Source: Brachynemurus nebulosus (Eukaryota > Arthropoda > Insecta > Neuroptera > Myrmeleontidae). From it: DNA of 64,000 nucleotides. Below are positions 55,509 through 64,000 of the stretch, piece by piece. Under the pieces are notes generated by a model that made no database searches, had not been told where the DNA came from, and was given only the letters and a program-made list of their open reading frames with translations. The stretch spans positions 4,837,076 through 4,901,075 of the forward strand of contig JAPWDM010000022.1 in NCBI GenBank assembly GCA_035578155.1, written 5' to 3'. The stretch's first letter is position 1, and every line of letters begins with the position of its first letter. The position numbers were made by a program, and so were the translations under genes.

Positions 55509-58500
55509 TGTCGTTGCCGTCAGTACTAGCCTGAAATTTAGATGGTCTTTTTAATTTCTGTTTGTGAAGTTTCCGATTTTTCTTATCTCTAATAGTAAGT
55601 CTTCTATTTTGTTTTACGGAGGTTTCTTTGAATTTTTTATGTAGCTTATTGTTATGTTTGTTCTCTTGTAAGTAGGCTTTTGTGTTAGGCTGGTAAGTTA
55701 GTGGTTCGTCTCTATCTCTATTTAGTTTAATAATTAGGTCATGTTTCTTTTCTAAAGTATGGTTATATACTTTTTCGTATAGTTCTTGTTGTTTGTCATT
55801 GATTTCTTGGAGGTCAGGTTTTACTTTTAAATCGTATGGTCTACCAAAAAATAGCTCGAACGGGGTGTATTTAGTTACTGAGTGTATTGAGTTATTGTAG
55901 GTGAAAACTGCAGCTAAGAGTTTACGTTTGGGGGACATTGTAATATCGCTATTATGAACTATACGATATATTTCTAAAAGTGTCGAGTGAAAACGTTCAA
56001 CTGGGGAGTTGGAGTTTGAGCTACGAACGGAAGTGATGTGTAGGTTGATATTGTATTGTTCACAGAATTCTTTGAATCGTATTGAGTCAAAACCTTTCTC
56101 AGAATCCGCGACTAATGTTTTGGGGTGACCGTACGTTGCTATGAATTTTGAAAGGGCTTCAATCAAATGTAAACTATTCCTTGTTTCTAAGAGATATGCT
56201 TGAGCGAATTTCGAAAATTTGTCAATAATTGTGAATATGGTGTTTTTGTCAACGTAGAATATATCGCAATGTGCTATTTCTAATGGTTGGGATGGTGTTG
56301 TTGTTAACTGGAATTTCTGTTTGGGGGGCCTCCTATCATACTTGTTTTCGTTACAGATTTTACAATGACTTATATAATAGGATACTTTAGATTTAAGATT
56401 CGGGAAATAGTACTCCCGTCTCAAGTGAGCTATTGTTTCATTTATTCCCCGATGGTTACTGTTCTTATGGTAATTTGAGATTATTTGGTCTTGTTCGTCG
56501 TCGTTCAATATGTCGGGTAGAATTTTCGTACACCGGACTAGTCGAAATTGTCTACCTTGTGAAAAGTATTCTACATATATGTCTTGAAATTTTTTAAATA
56601 AAGAGTCTTCTACACATTAAATGGCTGTCAGTCTGTTTGGTGAGATATATTGTCTGATTATATTAATTATTAGCTCGTCGTTGTAGCTAGGATATTGAAA
56701 TATTTGTCTTTTCTTTGTTTTGAATAATATTTCGTATTTTCTGTTCGGTTTACTTTTGTTTCGCTTTAAAATAATTTGTTGACTGAAATCGTTTAAGGGG
56801 TTTTCGGCTATTGGTATGTATGGGGTACTGTCTTCATCAGCGCTGTGAGCTGAATTCGTGTCTGATAGATCTATTGTAACGTGAGTTGAAGTGTTACTGG
56901 CAGTCTCGTTATTGTTTAGTTCGGAAATTTTTACTCGAGAAAGTGCGTCCGCGTTCGTGTTATTTTTACCGGATTTATGGATGATAGTATAGTCGAACTC
57001 TTCCAGCTTTAAGCGCCATCGAACCAATTTGCTATTTGGTTCCTTGAGCGACATTAACCATGTCAGCGGTTTGTGGTCGGTTATGATCTTAAATTTTCTT
57101 CCGAACAAGTATGGTCGGAAGTACTTTGTCGCCCAGACTATTGCGAGCAGCTCTTTCTCAATAGTGGAGTAGTTCTGTTCGCTTTTCGTCAATGTTCGAC
57201 TGGCATAACAAACAGGTCTGTCTTGTCCCACGGGACCTTGGGACAATATGGCCCCTATAGCAATGTTGCTGGCATCTGTTGTCAGATTGAACGGTTTGGT
57301 AAAGTCGGGGTATGCTAAAACTGGTTCGTCTATTAGTAGTTTTTTGCACGTTTCGAAAGTCTTTACATAGTCGGGAGTAAGTTTTATTTCTTCTCCTTTC
57401 CGTAAGCATTGCGTCATGGGTTTTGTCAGCTTCGCGAAGTCCTTAATAAACCTTCTATAATATCCTAAGAGACCAAGAAAGCTTTTAATTTCTCGCGCTG
57501 TTTTGGGGATCGGGAAGTTAACTACAGCCTTTATTTTATCTGGGTTTGGTTTTACACCCTCGCTGGATACTACATGTCCGAGAAATGCTACTTCCTTACA
57601 CAGGAACTCGCATTTGTCTGGTTGAATTTTTAGATTTGCTGCTCGGAGTCTGTCAAAACTTTCTGCAAGTTCTCAATATGCTCTTGTAGTGAGGTGGAGT
57701 AGATGATTATATCATCCATATATACGAGACATATGGTACCTTGTAAGTCGCCGAGGACGTTATCCATTACCCTTTGAAAGGTCGCTGGTGCGTTCTTCAA
57801 TCCAAAGGGCATACGGACATATTCGAAGTGGCCATGTTCCACCGTGAATGCGGTTTTTGGAATGTCTTTGGTGTTTATTTCTATCTGGTGGAAGCCGTTC
57901 GCGAGGTCGAGGGTTGTAAAATACATACTCCGGCCTAACTTATCTAAGATGTCATTAATATTCGGTATCGGATACTTATCATCGATCGTTTTCTCATTAA
58001 GTTTCCGATAGTCGACGACCAGTCTCCATTTTTGCTTACCACTGGCGTCTCTCTTTTTTGGTACGATCCAAATAGGAGACGACCACGGCGAATAACTTGG
58101 CCGAATGATACCCTGTTTCAATAATTTACTGATCTGTTCGCGCACTTCGCTTTTGTGAATTTCCGGGTATCGATACGACTTTGTATATATTGGTACGTCA
58201 TCTACAGTTTTGATCGAATGTTTGATTTTGTTCGTGAAGGTCAGATCTTGTCCTTCCCGATAAAATATGTCCTCGTAGTCCCTACAGAGTTTATAGATAT
58301 ATCGTTTCTCTTCGTCATTTAGGTGATCAGTTCGTAATAGGTCTTTCACTTGAACATTGTCTGTGTCGTTGTCATTTTGGATATTAAAATTACAAAATTC
58401 AGAGTAAGATTCGTTACTGTCGTATTGTTGTACTTTAAGGGGTTGTTCTATTAAAAATTGTTTTTGTAGTTCCGAATAGTTAACTACTTCAACATAGGAA

Positions 58501-59081
58501 TACCAATCGTTAGCGCGATATATTCCCTCGGGTATAATTAAATCTCTCTCTATTTCTATTGGTTTAATGTAAATATCCCCTGACTGAATATCTACAGGTA
58601 AGTATGCTATTATTTTGGTATTAGGTGGAACTTTATACAATTTTGACATGAAATTTGGTTTCAATAGTAATGGTATAGTTGCTCTGTTCGTAACTAATAT
58701 CTTGTTATTGAAGTCTAACTTTGCTTGAAGTTGTGTCAGTAAGTCTAGTCCGATTAGTCCGTCGAAGTATTGATGAAATTTGAAAAGCAGAAATTTAAAT
58801 GGCTCTGTTGTGTTAAATTCCGTGAATCCGTTTAATGTTATTTGTTTGTCTATTGTATGTTTGTTAAAGACAGTTGTTATGGCAATTGGTTTAACGGTTT
58901 GAACTATACTTTTGTGAATTAATTTTGGATCCAAAAATGAACTAGAACTGCCTGTATCAATGAGAAATTTTAATAACTGACCGTCTAAATCTCTAATATG
59001 AATGTATGGTAGAACGTTCGTGTTATGAGTGTTTACGTCTAAATATCCGATTTGTCGTCCGAGGCTGTTGGCAGAAAATTT
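55417..59081 (-). pseudogene. pol: Errantivirus-type Pol: protease, RT, RNase H, integrase
   Basis: Domains in order. Protease: LIDTGSSSSF with the catalytic DTG at 58950-58958. RT: PSYSPWSSPIWIVPKKRDAS, RLVVDYRKLNEKTIDDKYPI, YFTTLDLANGFHQI, RMPFGLKNAPATFQRVMDNV and catalytic YMDD (57711-57722). RNase H (57417 frame): TTDASNIAIGAILSQ, TIEKELLAIVWATKYFRPYL, ITDHKPLTWL, NTNADALSRV. Integrase (56508 frame): zinc region HCKICNENK, then catalytic Asp in EIAHCDIFYVD, Asp in VADSEKGFD and Glu in SPVERFHSTLLE. Two breaks: a one-base frame change between about 57650 and 57662, just after the RT catalytic domain, and an in-frame stop at 56617-56619 between RNase H and integrase. Otherwise the length and order are normal. 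The copy is therefore defective in pol despite near-identical LTRs. Confidence 0.88.
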
Positions 59082-60514
59082 TCGTCATCAATTTCTATTT
59101 CGTCTTTAATAGGGGTGAAATCATCCAGTTGTTGGTAGTACTGGTTGTATTGGTGTTCGTAGGAGTCGGGTTCGTTAAGTGTGTTGTATAGGTAATGTTC
59201 GTCATACTGGTCTGGATGTATGTTCTGTTGTGCGTATTCCGCTTCGACATTAAATAATTCTTTTGATTGGAAATTTGGAGGACCGGTAGTTTGAAAGTAT
59301 CTATTCGGTGGGGGTAAATGATTGGGTTGAGCCCTGTACGAATTATTTTGGAATCTAGACATTCGTGTGTTACCGCTGGATGTATCCATTGGTACTGGTT
59401 TAGGTAATGGTTGTCGAGGTGGTGGCTGTGACTGTAATTGTGTTGAATTTGGCTGTTTGAAGTTGTTGGTATGAGGGGGTAAATTGTTAGGAAATTGTGT
59501 TCTTTGGTACATTGGATTGGGTCTGAAAGGGTTGTACTGGTAATTTTGGTATAATATAGGTGGTCTGTTTGTGGAGATTGGTAAAGAGTTTGGACGTGTT
59601 GTGTAATTTGTTGTGGGTTTACTGGTTGTAGGTTTGCTTGATGAATGGGCCATATTCCTCACGTAATAAATATTCTGTTCTTTAAGACAATAGTTCAGCG
59701 CTTCGGTCAATGAATTTGGTTTCATTGCACGTATGGTTGAACCGATGGGTTTTTTAAGTCCTATCAGAAATGTATTGAGACACATTTCATGATGAAGTTT
59801 TTGTTTTGCTTTAATTACGTTAATGTCCGGTTCGTGTATTTGTATGTGGTTAGTCATAGTAGAAAGTAATTCGATTATGCGACTGTAAAATTGTTCGACT
59901 GTATCGTTTCCTTGTTTCAGCGAGTGTAAATCCCTAATTAAGGAAGTTTCGTTTCTCTTATCACTATAATGCAATACGAGATTTTGCTTGATTTCATGCC
60001 AGTTAATTGAGGTGCCATACATATTTAGTACTTCATTCGCTTGGCCGACTATCTTATTTCTAATTGCCCTAAGAATAAATTTTCCATAACTACTATTTTC
60101 TACATTTGGGATTAATGCTAGCAGCTCCTCAACATTGTTTAAAAAGTCATATAACAGTCTAGGATTCCCGTCAAAAGTAGGTAAATCCTTTACCGCATCA
60201 GGTATTCTTAAACTATTGTATATTTCTAAAGGAGTCGGGGTTGCCATTATTGTGGTAGTGTTAATATTATTACTAATTAAATTACTTAAGAGGTTTTTAT
60301 CAATTGAATTATTTACTATTACGTTATTAGAATATTCTGTATCAGTTAAATTATTAGTTGTTTCGTTAATAGTGCCAATATTGTCTTGTTCAGGACAACT
60401 AGCAAGTTCGACACTGCCTCCGTGTTCCTCGGATATAGTATCGGCAGAACTTCCCCGTTTAGAATAAGGCGATACTCTTAATGATACAAGCTTATTTTTT
60501 GGACGAGTGGACAT
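59039..60514 (-). CDS. gag: Errantivirus-type Gag
   Basis: An intact 491-codon frame from ATG 60514. The N-terminal 80 residues are low-complexity (NNVIVNNSIDKNLLSNLISN). A capsid-like helical core follows: FDGNPRLLYDFLNNVEELLA, GKFILRAIRNKIVGQANEVL, SLIRDLHSLKQGNDTVEQFY and CLNTFLIGLKKPIGSTIRAM. The C-terminal third is Pro/Asn/Gln/Arg-rich (PPPRQPLPKPVPMD, RFQNNSYRAQPN) and ends in acidic text. No CCHC knuckle is present, as in gypsy-type errantiviruses, where the basic region binds RNA. It assembles the particle core. It is the first gene of the provirus; pol lies in the -1 frame at its end. Confidence 0.88.
   Translation of the reverse strand: MSTRPKNKLVSLRVSPYSKRGSSADTISEEHGGSVELASCPEQDNIGTINETTNNLTDTEYSNNVIVNNSIDKNLLSNLISNNINTTTIMATPTPLEIYNSLRIPDAVKDLPTFDGNPRLLYDFLNNVEELLALIPNVENSSYGKFILRAIRNKIVGQANEVLNMYGTSINWHEIKQNLVLHYSDKRNETSLIRDLHSLKQGNDTVEQFYSRIIELLSTMTNHIQIHEPDINVIKAKQKLHHEMCLNTFLIGLKKPIGSTIRAMKPNSLTEALNYCLKEQNIYYVRNMAHSSSKPTTSKPTTNYTTRPNSLPISTNRPPILYQNYQYNPFRPNPMYQRTQFPNNLPPHTNNFKQPNSTQLQSQPPPRQPLPKPVPMDTSSGNTRMSRFQNNSYRAQPNHLPPPNRYFQTTGPPNFQSKELFNVEAEYAQQNIHPDQYDEHYLYNTLNEPDSYEHQYNQYYQQLDDFTPIKDEIEIDDENFLPTASDDKSDI
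59075..59081 (-). promoter_or_regulatory. Candidate -1 ribosomal frameshift heptamer (A AAT TTT)
   Basis: In the gag frame the minus strand reads GAA AAT TTT, giving the heptamer A_AAT_TTT (X XXY YYZ form). The -1 frame is open from this point into the protease. It lies 12 codons before the gag stop. Downstream structure was not assessed. Confidence 0.6.
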
Positions 60515-60802
60515 AGGAAAAAGCGAATAACAATTGTAATAATCGACTTACGTGAACCAGATGTAGAACATTCCGTTGGTAATGTGCCTTCACCAGCTTA
60601 TTGCTCCTGGTTCCGTTGATTGGTGTTGTAGGTTCGTAATCCAAACACTTGAAAGTGACCAGGTGATCCTGTGATTGTATTGGTGCCGCTAGTAGTGGAA
60701 ACCCTCCAAGTCTCGATTTTCTTTCGAGGTCGAAAAGTACTACCGATGATCCGACGATTAGTACTGTTCGCGAGTTTAACCGAAATTTCTAGAGCACACA
60801 AT
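60515..60802 (-). other. Provirus leader with possible splice donor
   Basis: Untranslated leader between the primer site and gag. ACGTAAGTCG near 60546-60555 could be a donor for the env message. A 67-codon frame at 60598-60801 has no recognisable domain. Confidence 0.4.
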
Positions 60803-60821
60803 TATCCTACCGACTGCGCCA
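60803..60821 (-). promoter_or_regulatory. Primer-binding site, tRNA-Ser type
   Basis: TGGCGCAGTCGGTAGGAT on the minus strand follows the 5-prime LTR directly. It is complementary to the 3-prime end of an insect tRNA-Ser (family ending CCTACCGRCTGCG plus CCA), the primer used by the 17.6/297 group of errantiviruses. Confidence 0.8.
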
Positions 60822-61216
60822 ATTAAGTTCACTCGAAAAATAATAGAGTTTTTAAAAAAGAATTACAATGTTATTTTATTTAATCTTTAGTCACAAAACA
60901 ATAATTACAAAAATTTATTATTACAATAATCGTCAATACAATAAGCTTGTAGTTTTATGTCAAGGAAGTAACTTCTTGCTGGCCGGTTGATCTTCTTTAT
61001 TTATAGGCTTCATAATGCTGATTCGATATGCACGTGTCACTGGATCAGTTTCCCAGTGATGCGATGTTTGTGAGAATTGTGAATTATGCATTTTTGATAC
61101 AGTGCAAATTCCACCATTTCCGTTGGACTGAATATTTGAAATCGACATTTGAAATCTGATACTCTCTGCAGTGTCATCATTTATGTGTCTATTGTGTTAA
61201 GCGTGTGAAGAGACTG

Positions 61217-61221
<5 letters not shown>
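60821..61221 (-). repeat. Errantivirus-type 5-prime LTR (401 bp)
   Basis: Same 401 bp as 53549-53949 with a single substitution (61004). It begins (minus strand) AGTTAC at 61221 and borders the (TA)n tract. It would contain the promoter; no TATA box is obvious, as in other errantiviruses that use an initiator. Confidence 0.95.

Positions 61222-61306
<85 letters not shown>
61222..61306. repeat. (TA)n microsatellite, right half of the split target
   Basis: Continuation of the TA tract at 53462-53548. The TA-rich target agrees with the TA/YR preference of errantivirus integrases. The exact target duplication cannot be read in a TA repeat. Confidence 0.95.
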
Positions 61307-61309
<3 letters not shown>

Positions 61310-61530
61310 TAAAAGAGATTGACACATAACATTTTTTTCTCTACACAAATCTTGTGTCAGTTCTGTGTTGTTAAAAACAGGTTAACATTTTTATTCTGTT
61401 AAATCGAAGTTTGTGTTAATATTTTAATTTAACACAAACACGAAATGTTACGTTAACACAGGGTTTTGTTACTTATTTGACACAAAGATTTTAACCACTG
61501 GTTTTTTTGTAGGCAAACACAAATGTTTTT
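61310..61530. repeat. TTGTGTTAA-rich block, partner of 52178-52350
   Basis: Repeated TTGTGTTAA and TTAACACA motifs, for example TTTGTGTTAATATTTTAA and GTTAACACAGGG. Confidence 0.5.
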
Positions 61531-61609
61531 ACTGTGTACACACTTGAATTTTATATCTTTTCTGAATAAATTTGTGTTTTCTACAACTCAAATTTCTTGC
61601 GTAAAAAAA

Positions 61610-61700
61610 AGCAATTTAACTCGAAGAACTGTCAACCCAAAAACGCTTAAGCTTCGATTTCGCGTTTTTGTTAGTTGACAGTTCTTCTCGTTAAATTGCT
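61610..61700. repeat. Hairpin, about 37-bp stem, 15-nt loop
   Basis: AGCAATTTAACTCGAAGAAC at 61610 pairs with GTTCTTCTCGTTAAATTGCT ending at 61700; the stem continues through CTGTCAAC and AAAAACGC with one small bulge. Loop TTAAGCTTCGATTTC. It may be a MITE or a small-RNA precursor. Confidence 0.85.
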
Positions 61701-63075
61701 AGGGAACAAATTTTCGTTAGACAAACCCAAATTTATTCGAAAAAATACAAACCCTCTCGTGTAATAATAAGTGACAAAGTTTTATTTTTGAAATGAGCAA
61801 TTTTCAGTTCTTAAAAATGAGATTATATTTGTAAACGTGTATTTATAAACAACATAATCAAAATATCGAAGTACTTTAACACCTTTTCAAAAATAAAAAA
61901 AAATCCTAATCGAACTAATCAATAATGAGCGGAAGTTGGTTTTGTAATACAATTATATTTGCTACTTTGCTTTAATTTTATGTTATTTTGCCTGCATACA
62001 CAAGAAAGTGTTGATTGTTAACAAATAAATAATTTAGCAATATGGTTTTATATATGTAAGAATATATTGCATTTACCTATATATAAACAAGAGCAACGAG
62101 AACGAGCAGGGCTGTAACAATATTAAATGTATAATTTTATATATAAGTTTAATAGTTTAATTTCATATTCTTGTATACAATAACATAATTCACAGTTGAA
62201 GTAGAATGGACCTGGCTATTCTGGTATCCTGGTAATCGGACCCGATACGTTGTTTGGCCGTCAAAGTTTACCTAACAAAACCCACACAGAATAACGGGTA
62301 TGATGTAAAGAGCTTCTTGCTCGGTTGCCTTGCTTAACTGGCAAGTTAAAATCAACTACAAACTAACTCTCAGTTTATTTCACAAAACTAACTTGATCAT
62401 GGTTACTATATAAAATCATATTATTATTTACTCTCATTCTTCCGTTTACATCGTTCAATTCATCTACACCGTCTCCTACCCTCAGGTGGCAGCTCTATCA
62501 TCTCTATATCGCCACCACCCTATTTCATTTAATAAATAGCCTTTAACATCCCATTTATGTTGCGTATCAAAAATATATATGGTGAACTCTTTTACAGCAC
62601 TTGCATTTGGTTGAATTTGAAAGAATTTCCTCCAATAAAAACAATTTTTGTTGTTTTTTTGGAAGTATTTTTAGAGTTATTGCTTCTTTACAAAAAATTA
62701 TTCGTATTCGTGAAAAGCTTCGTACTTATAAATTTCAGCTTTAGTGATAAATGAAGGAAATTCCGAGATATAATTAATGCTCAAATATACTTTAGCAAAA
62801 AAAAAGTCATAATTACTTTAGAATTTTATATTATAAATATTATCATGACATAAAAGTTCTAAGCTATAACAAAATTTAGTTTGAAAATTTTAATGCAAGT
62901 GCTCAAAACAGCATAATAAAGACGAAACCAATAAATAACAAAAACTAAATGGAAAAACTATTTTAGTTTGGAGAAAAACTAAATGAAAACCCTTTTTACC
63001 ACCTGAAGAAATATTTAGTTGTGTGATTAGTTAAAGTGTATCTTTGGGTCTTAAAATATTTTGTCTGATCCCACT
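61701..63075. other. No gene recognised
   Basis: AT-rich. A less AT-rich patch at 62215-62345 (GTAATCGGACCCGATACGTT) is unexplained. The 62557-62754 plus frame lacks motifs. Confidence 0.45.
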
Positions 63076-63316
63076 AAGGCCAGATTAACCCTGAGTGCCG
63101 CCCTAGGCACCATAAAAAATGCCGCCGCTACATTTGAAAGAAATGAGCTTGAACAGAAGAAAATCTTGATTTTTCCTAGTTTTTTTTTCGAACTTTCTCG
63201 AAAAAAATAACTGACGAGCAAAAAAAGACCTCAATTACAAATTTTGCCGCCCTGTTTTCAAAATCTTCCGCCCCTAGGCCATGGCCTAGCTTGGCCTATT
63301 GGCTAATCTGGCCCTG
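63076..63316. mobile_element. hAT-like MITE, about 240 bp
   Basis: The left end AGGCCAGATTAACC and right end GGCTAATCTGGCCCTG are inverted copies, followed inward by GCCGCCCTAGGC / GCCCCTAGGCCATGG. The right end gives CAGGGCCAGATTAGCC, a hAT-style terminus. Flanking 8-mers GATCCCAC and TATACCAC agree at six of eight bases, as for an old 8-bp target duplication. Confidence 0.7.
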
Positions 63317-64000
63317 TATACCACCACATCAATTTAGGGTCAGTCTATATGGAAATGGTCCAGAGGTGCTTGCTTGACCATTTTAGAAAAAATTAATATT
63401 CTTTCAGTGGTTTTTATTGCATTTGAAGTATTAAGAACAATTCATTATAAAAATATATCTTAAACCGTTTAGGCGTGGCGGCCATTTTTATTTTCCTATT
63501 CGCGCTGATTTTTGTGTCCTATGGTGGAATGCACCTATTCCACCAACCATTCACCCTAAAAGATTGAAACTAAAATCATCTTAAAGGTAAAATAGATCTC
63601 TCTTCATGTTATGTCCATATTTGCCCTATTTTCCTCTCTTCCACAAAAAAACTTCACCTAAAGTTGAATATCAAAAGTAAGCTCACTTTACTATAAATTC
63701 ACTTTTTGAACATTTTTTGTCTCATAGGAGTATTATATAGAGCGTGGTATTTTTTATGGAAAAAGTTGTATATGGATACAATTACCCAAAAAAATTTCAA
63801 TAATGAAACTTGTATCCTTTTATTTTTACAAATTTCCAAAATTGATTTTTTTCAAATTTCGGGGGATTAGACTGGTGACTAGACTACAAAAAATGGTGAG
63901 TATCGCTAACGCGTAAGTGCCAAAAAATAATGTACTTTAATAAAAAAATTTTAAAAAATTAGCATAACAAAGGGATATAACATTAATTTTTTTTTTATTA
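63317..64000. other. No gene recognised
   Basis: AT-rich sequence to the window edge. Confidence 0.5.

Noticed and set aside
60803..60821. tRNA-Ser-like sequence
   Set aside because: Only the 3-prime end complement is present, next to an LTR; it is a primer-binding site, not a tRNA gene.

Overview
This is AT-rich eukaryotic DNA, almost certainly from an insect or another arthropod. I see no host gene that I can name. Nearly everything recognisable is mobile-element sequence: a BEL/Pao Gag piece, a decayed Ty3/Gypsy pol, Polinton/adintovirus-type capsid genes, Penelope-like elements with a GIY-YIG domain, a Jockey-type non-LTR tail, an env-bearing errantivirus-type LTR element, hAT and pogo-like ends, and several fold-back elements. 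About a dozen long (TA)n microsatellites and many TTAGG-like tracts fit an insect genome. No rRNA, tRNA or CRISPR was seen.

Layout. 1-650: BEL/Pao Gag fragment (minus). 1.6-8.3 kb: palindrome P1, arms of about 1.87 kb around a Gypsy Gag-RT-RNase H remnant, overlapping a pogo-like DNA element. 8.3-8.5 kb: lone end of the Polinton-like family. 13.85-17.36 kb: P2, a deleted Polinton-like copy with only capsid-tail genes, split by a fold-back element. 18.6-30.7 kb: noncoding sequence with TIR elements, hairpins and microsatellites. 30.84-41.06 kb: P3, the main object, a palindromic Polinton-like element. 42.4-49.7 kb: P4, a palindrome holding two Penelope-like copies tail-out inside a Cys-rich-protein element. 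52.8-53.3 kb: Jockey-type tail. 53.55-61.22 kb: a recent errantivirus-type provirus (minus strand) inserted in a (TA)n tract. 63.1 kb: small hAT-like MITE.

P3 is the most interesting feature. Its centre carries a packaging-ATPase fragment (minus), then, divergently, a parvovirus-type phospholipase A2 domain, a Gly-rich hydrophobic region and an adenain-like cysteine protease (plus). Each arm of about 3.5 kb carries, pointing outward, penton-like jelly-roll protein, a small basic protein, double-jelly-roll major capsid protein (MCP), and an unidentified Cys/His protein. These are virion-assembly and maturation functions. No protein-primed polymerase or integrase is visible, so the element looks like a capsid-module-only, head-to-head derivative that would need replication functions in trans. 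All copies are broken in at least some genes.

The ends of this family (8.3, 13.9, 17.3, 31.0 and 40.6 kb) share a subterminal stem-loop, TTAGG-like tracts and arrays of a TAGATGGCGC-like motif that resembles the insect CTCF core. The provirus has 401-bp LTRs differing by one base, intact gag and env frames, a tRNA-Ser-type primer site and a candidate -1 frameshift heptamer, but two breaks in pol.
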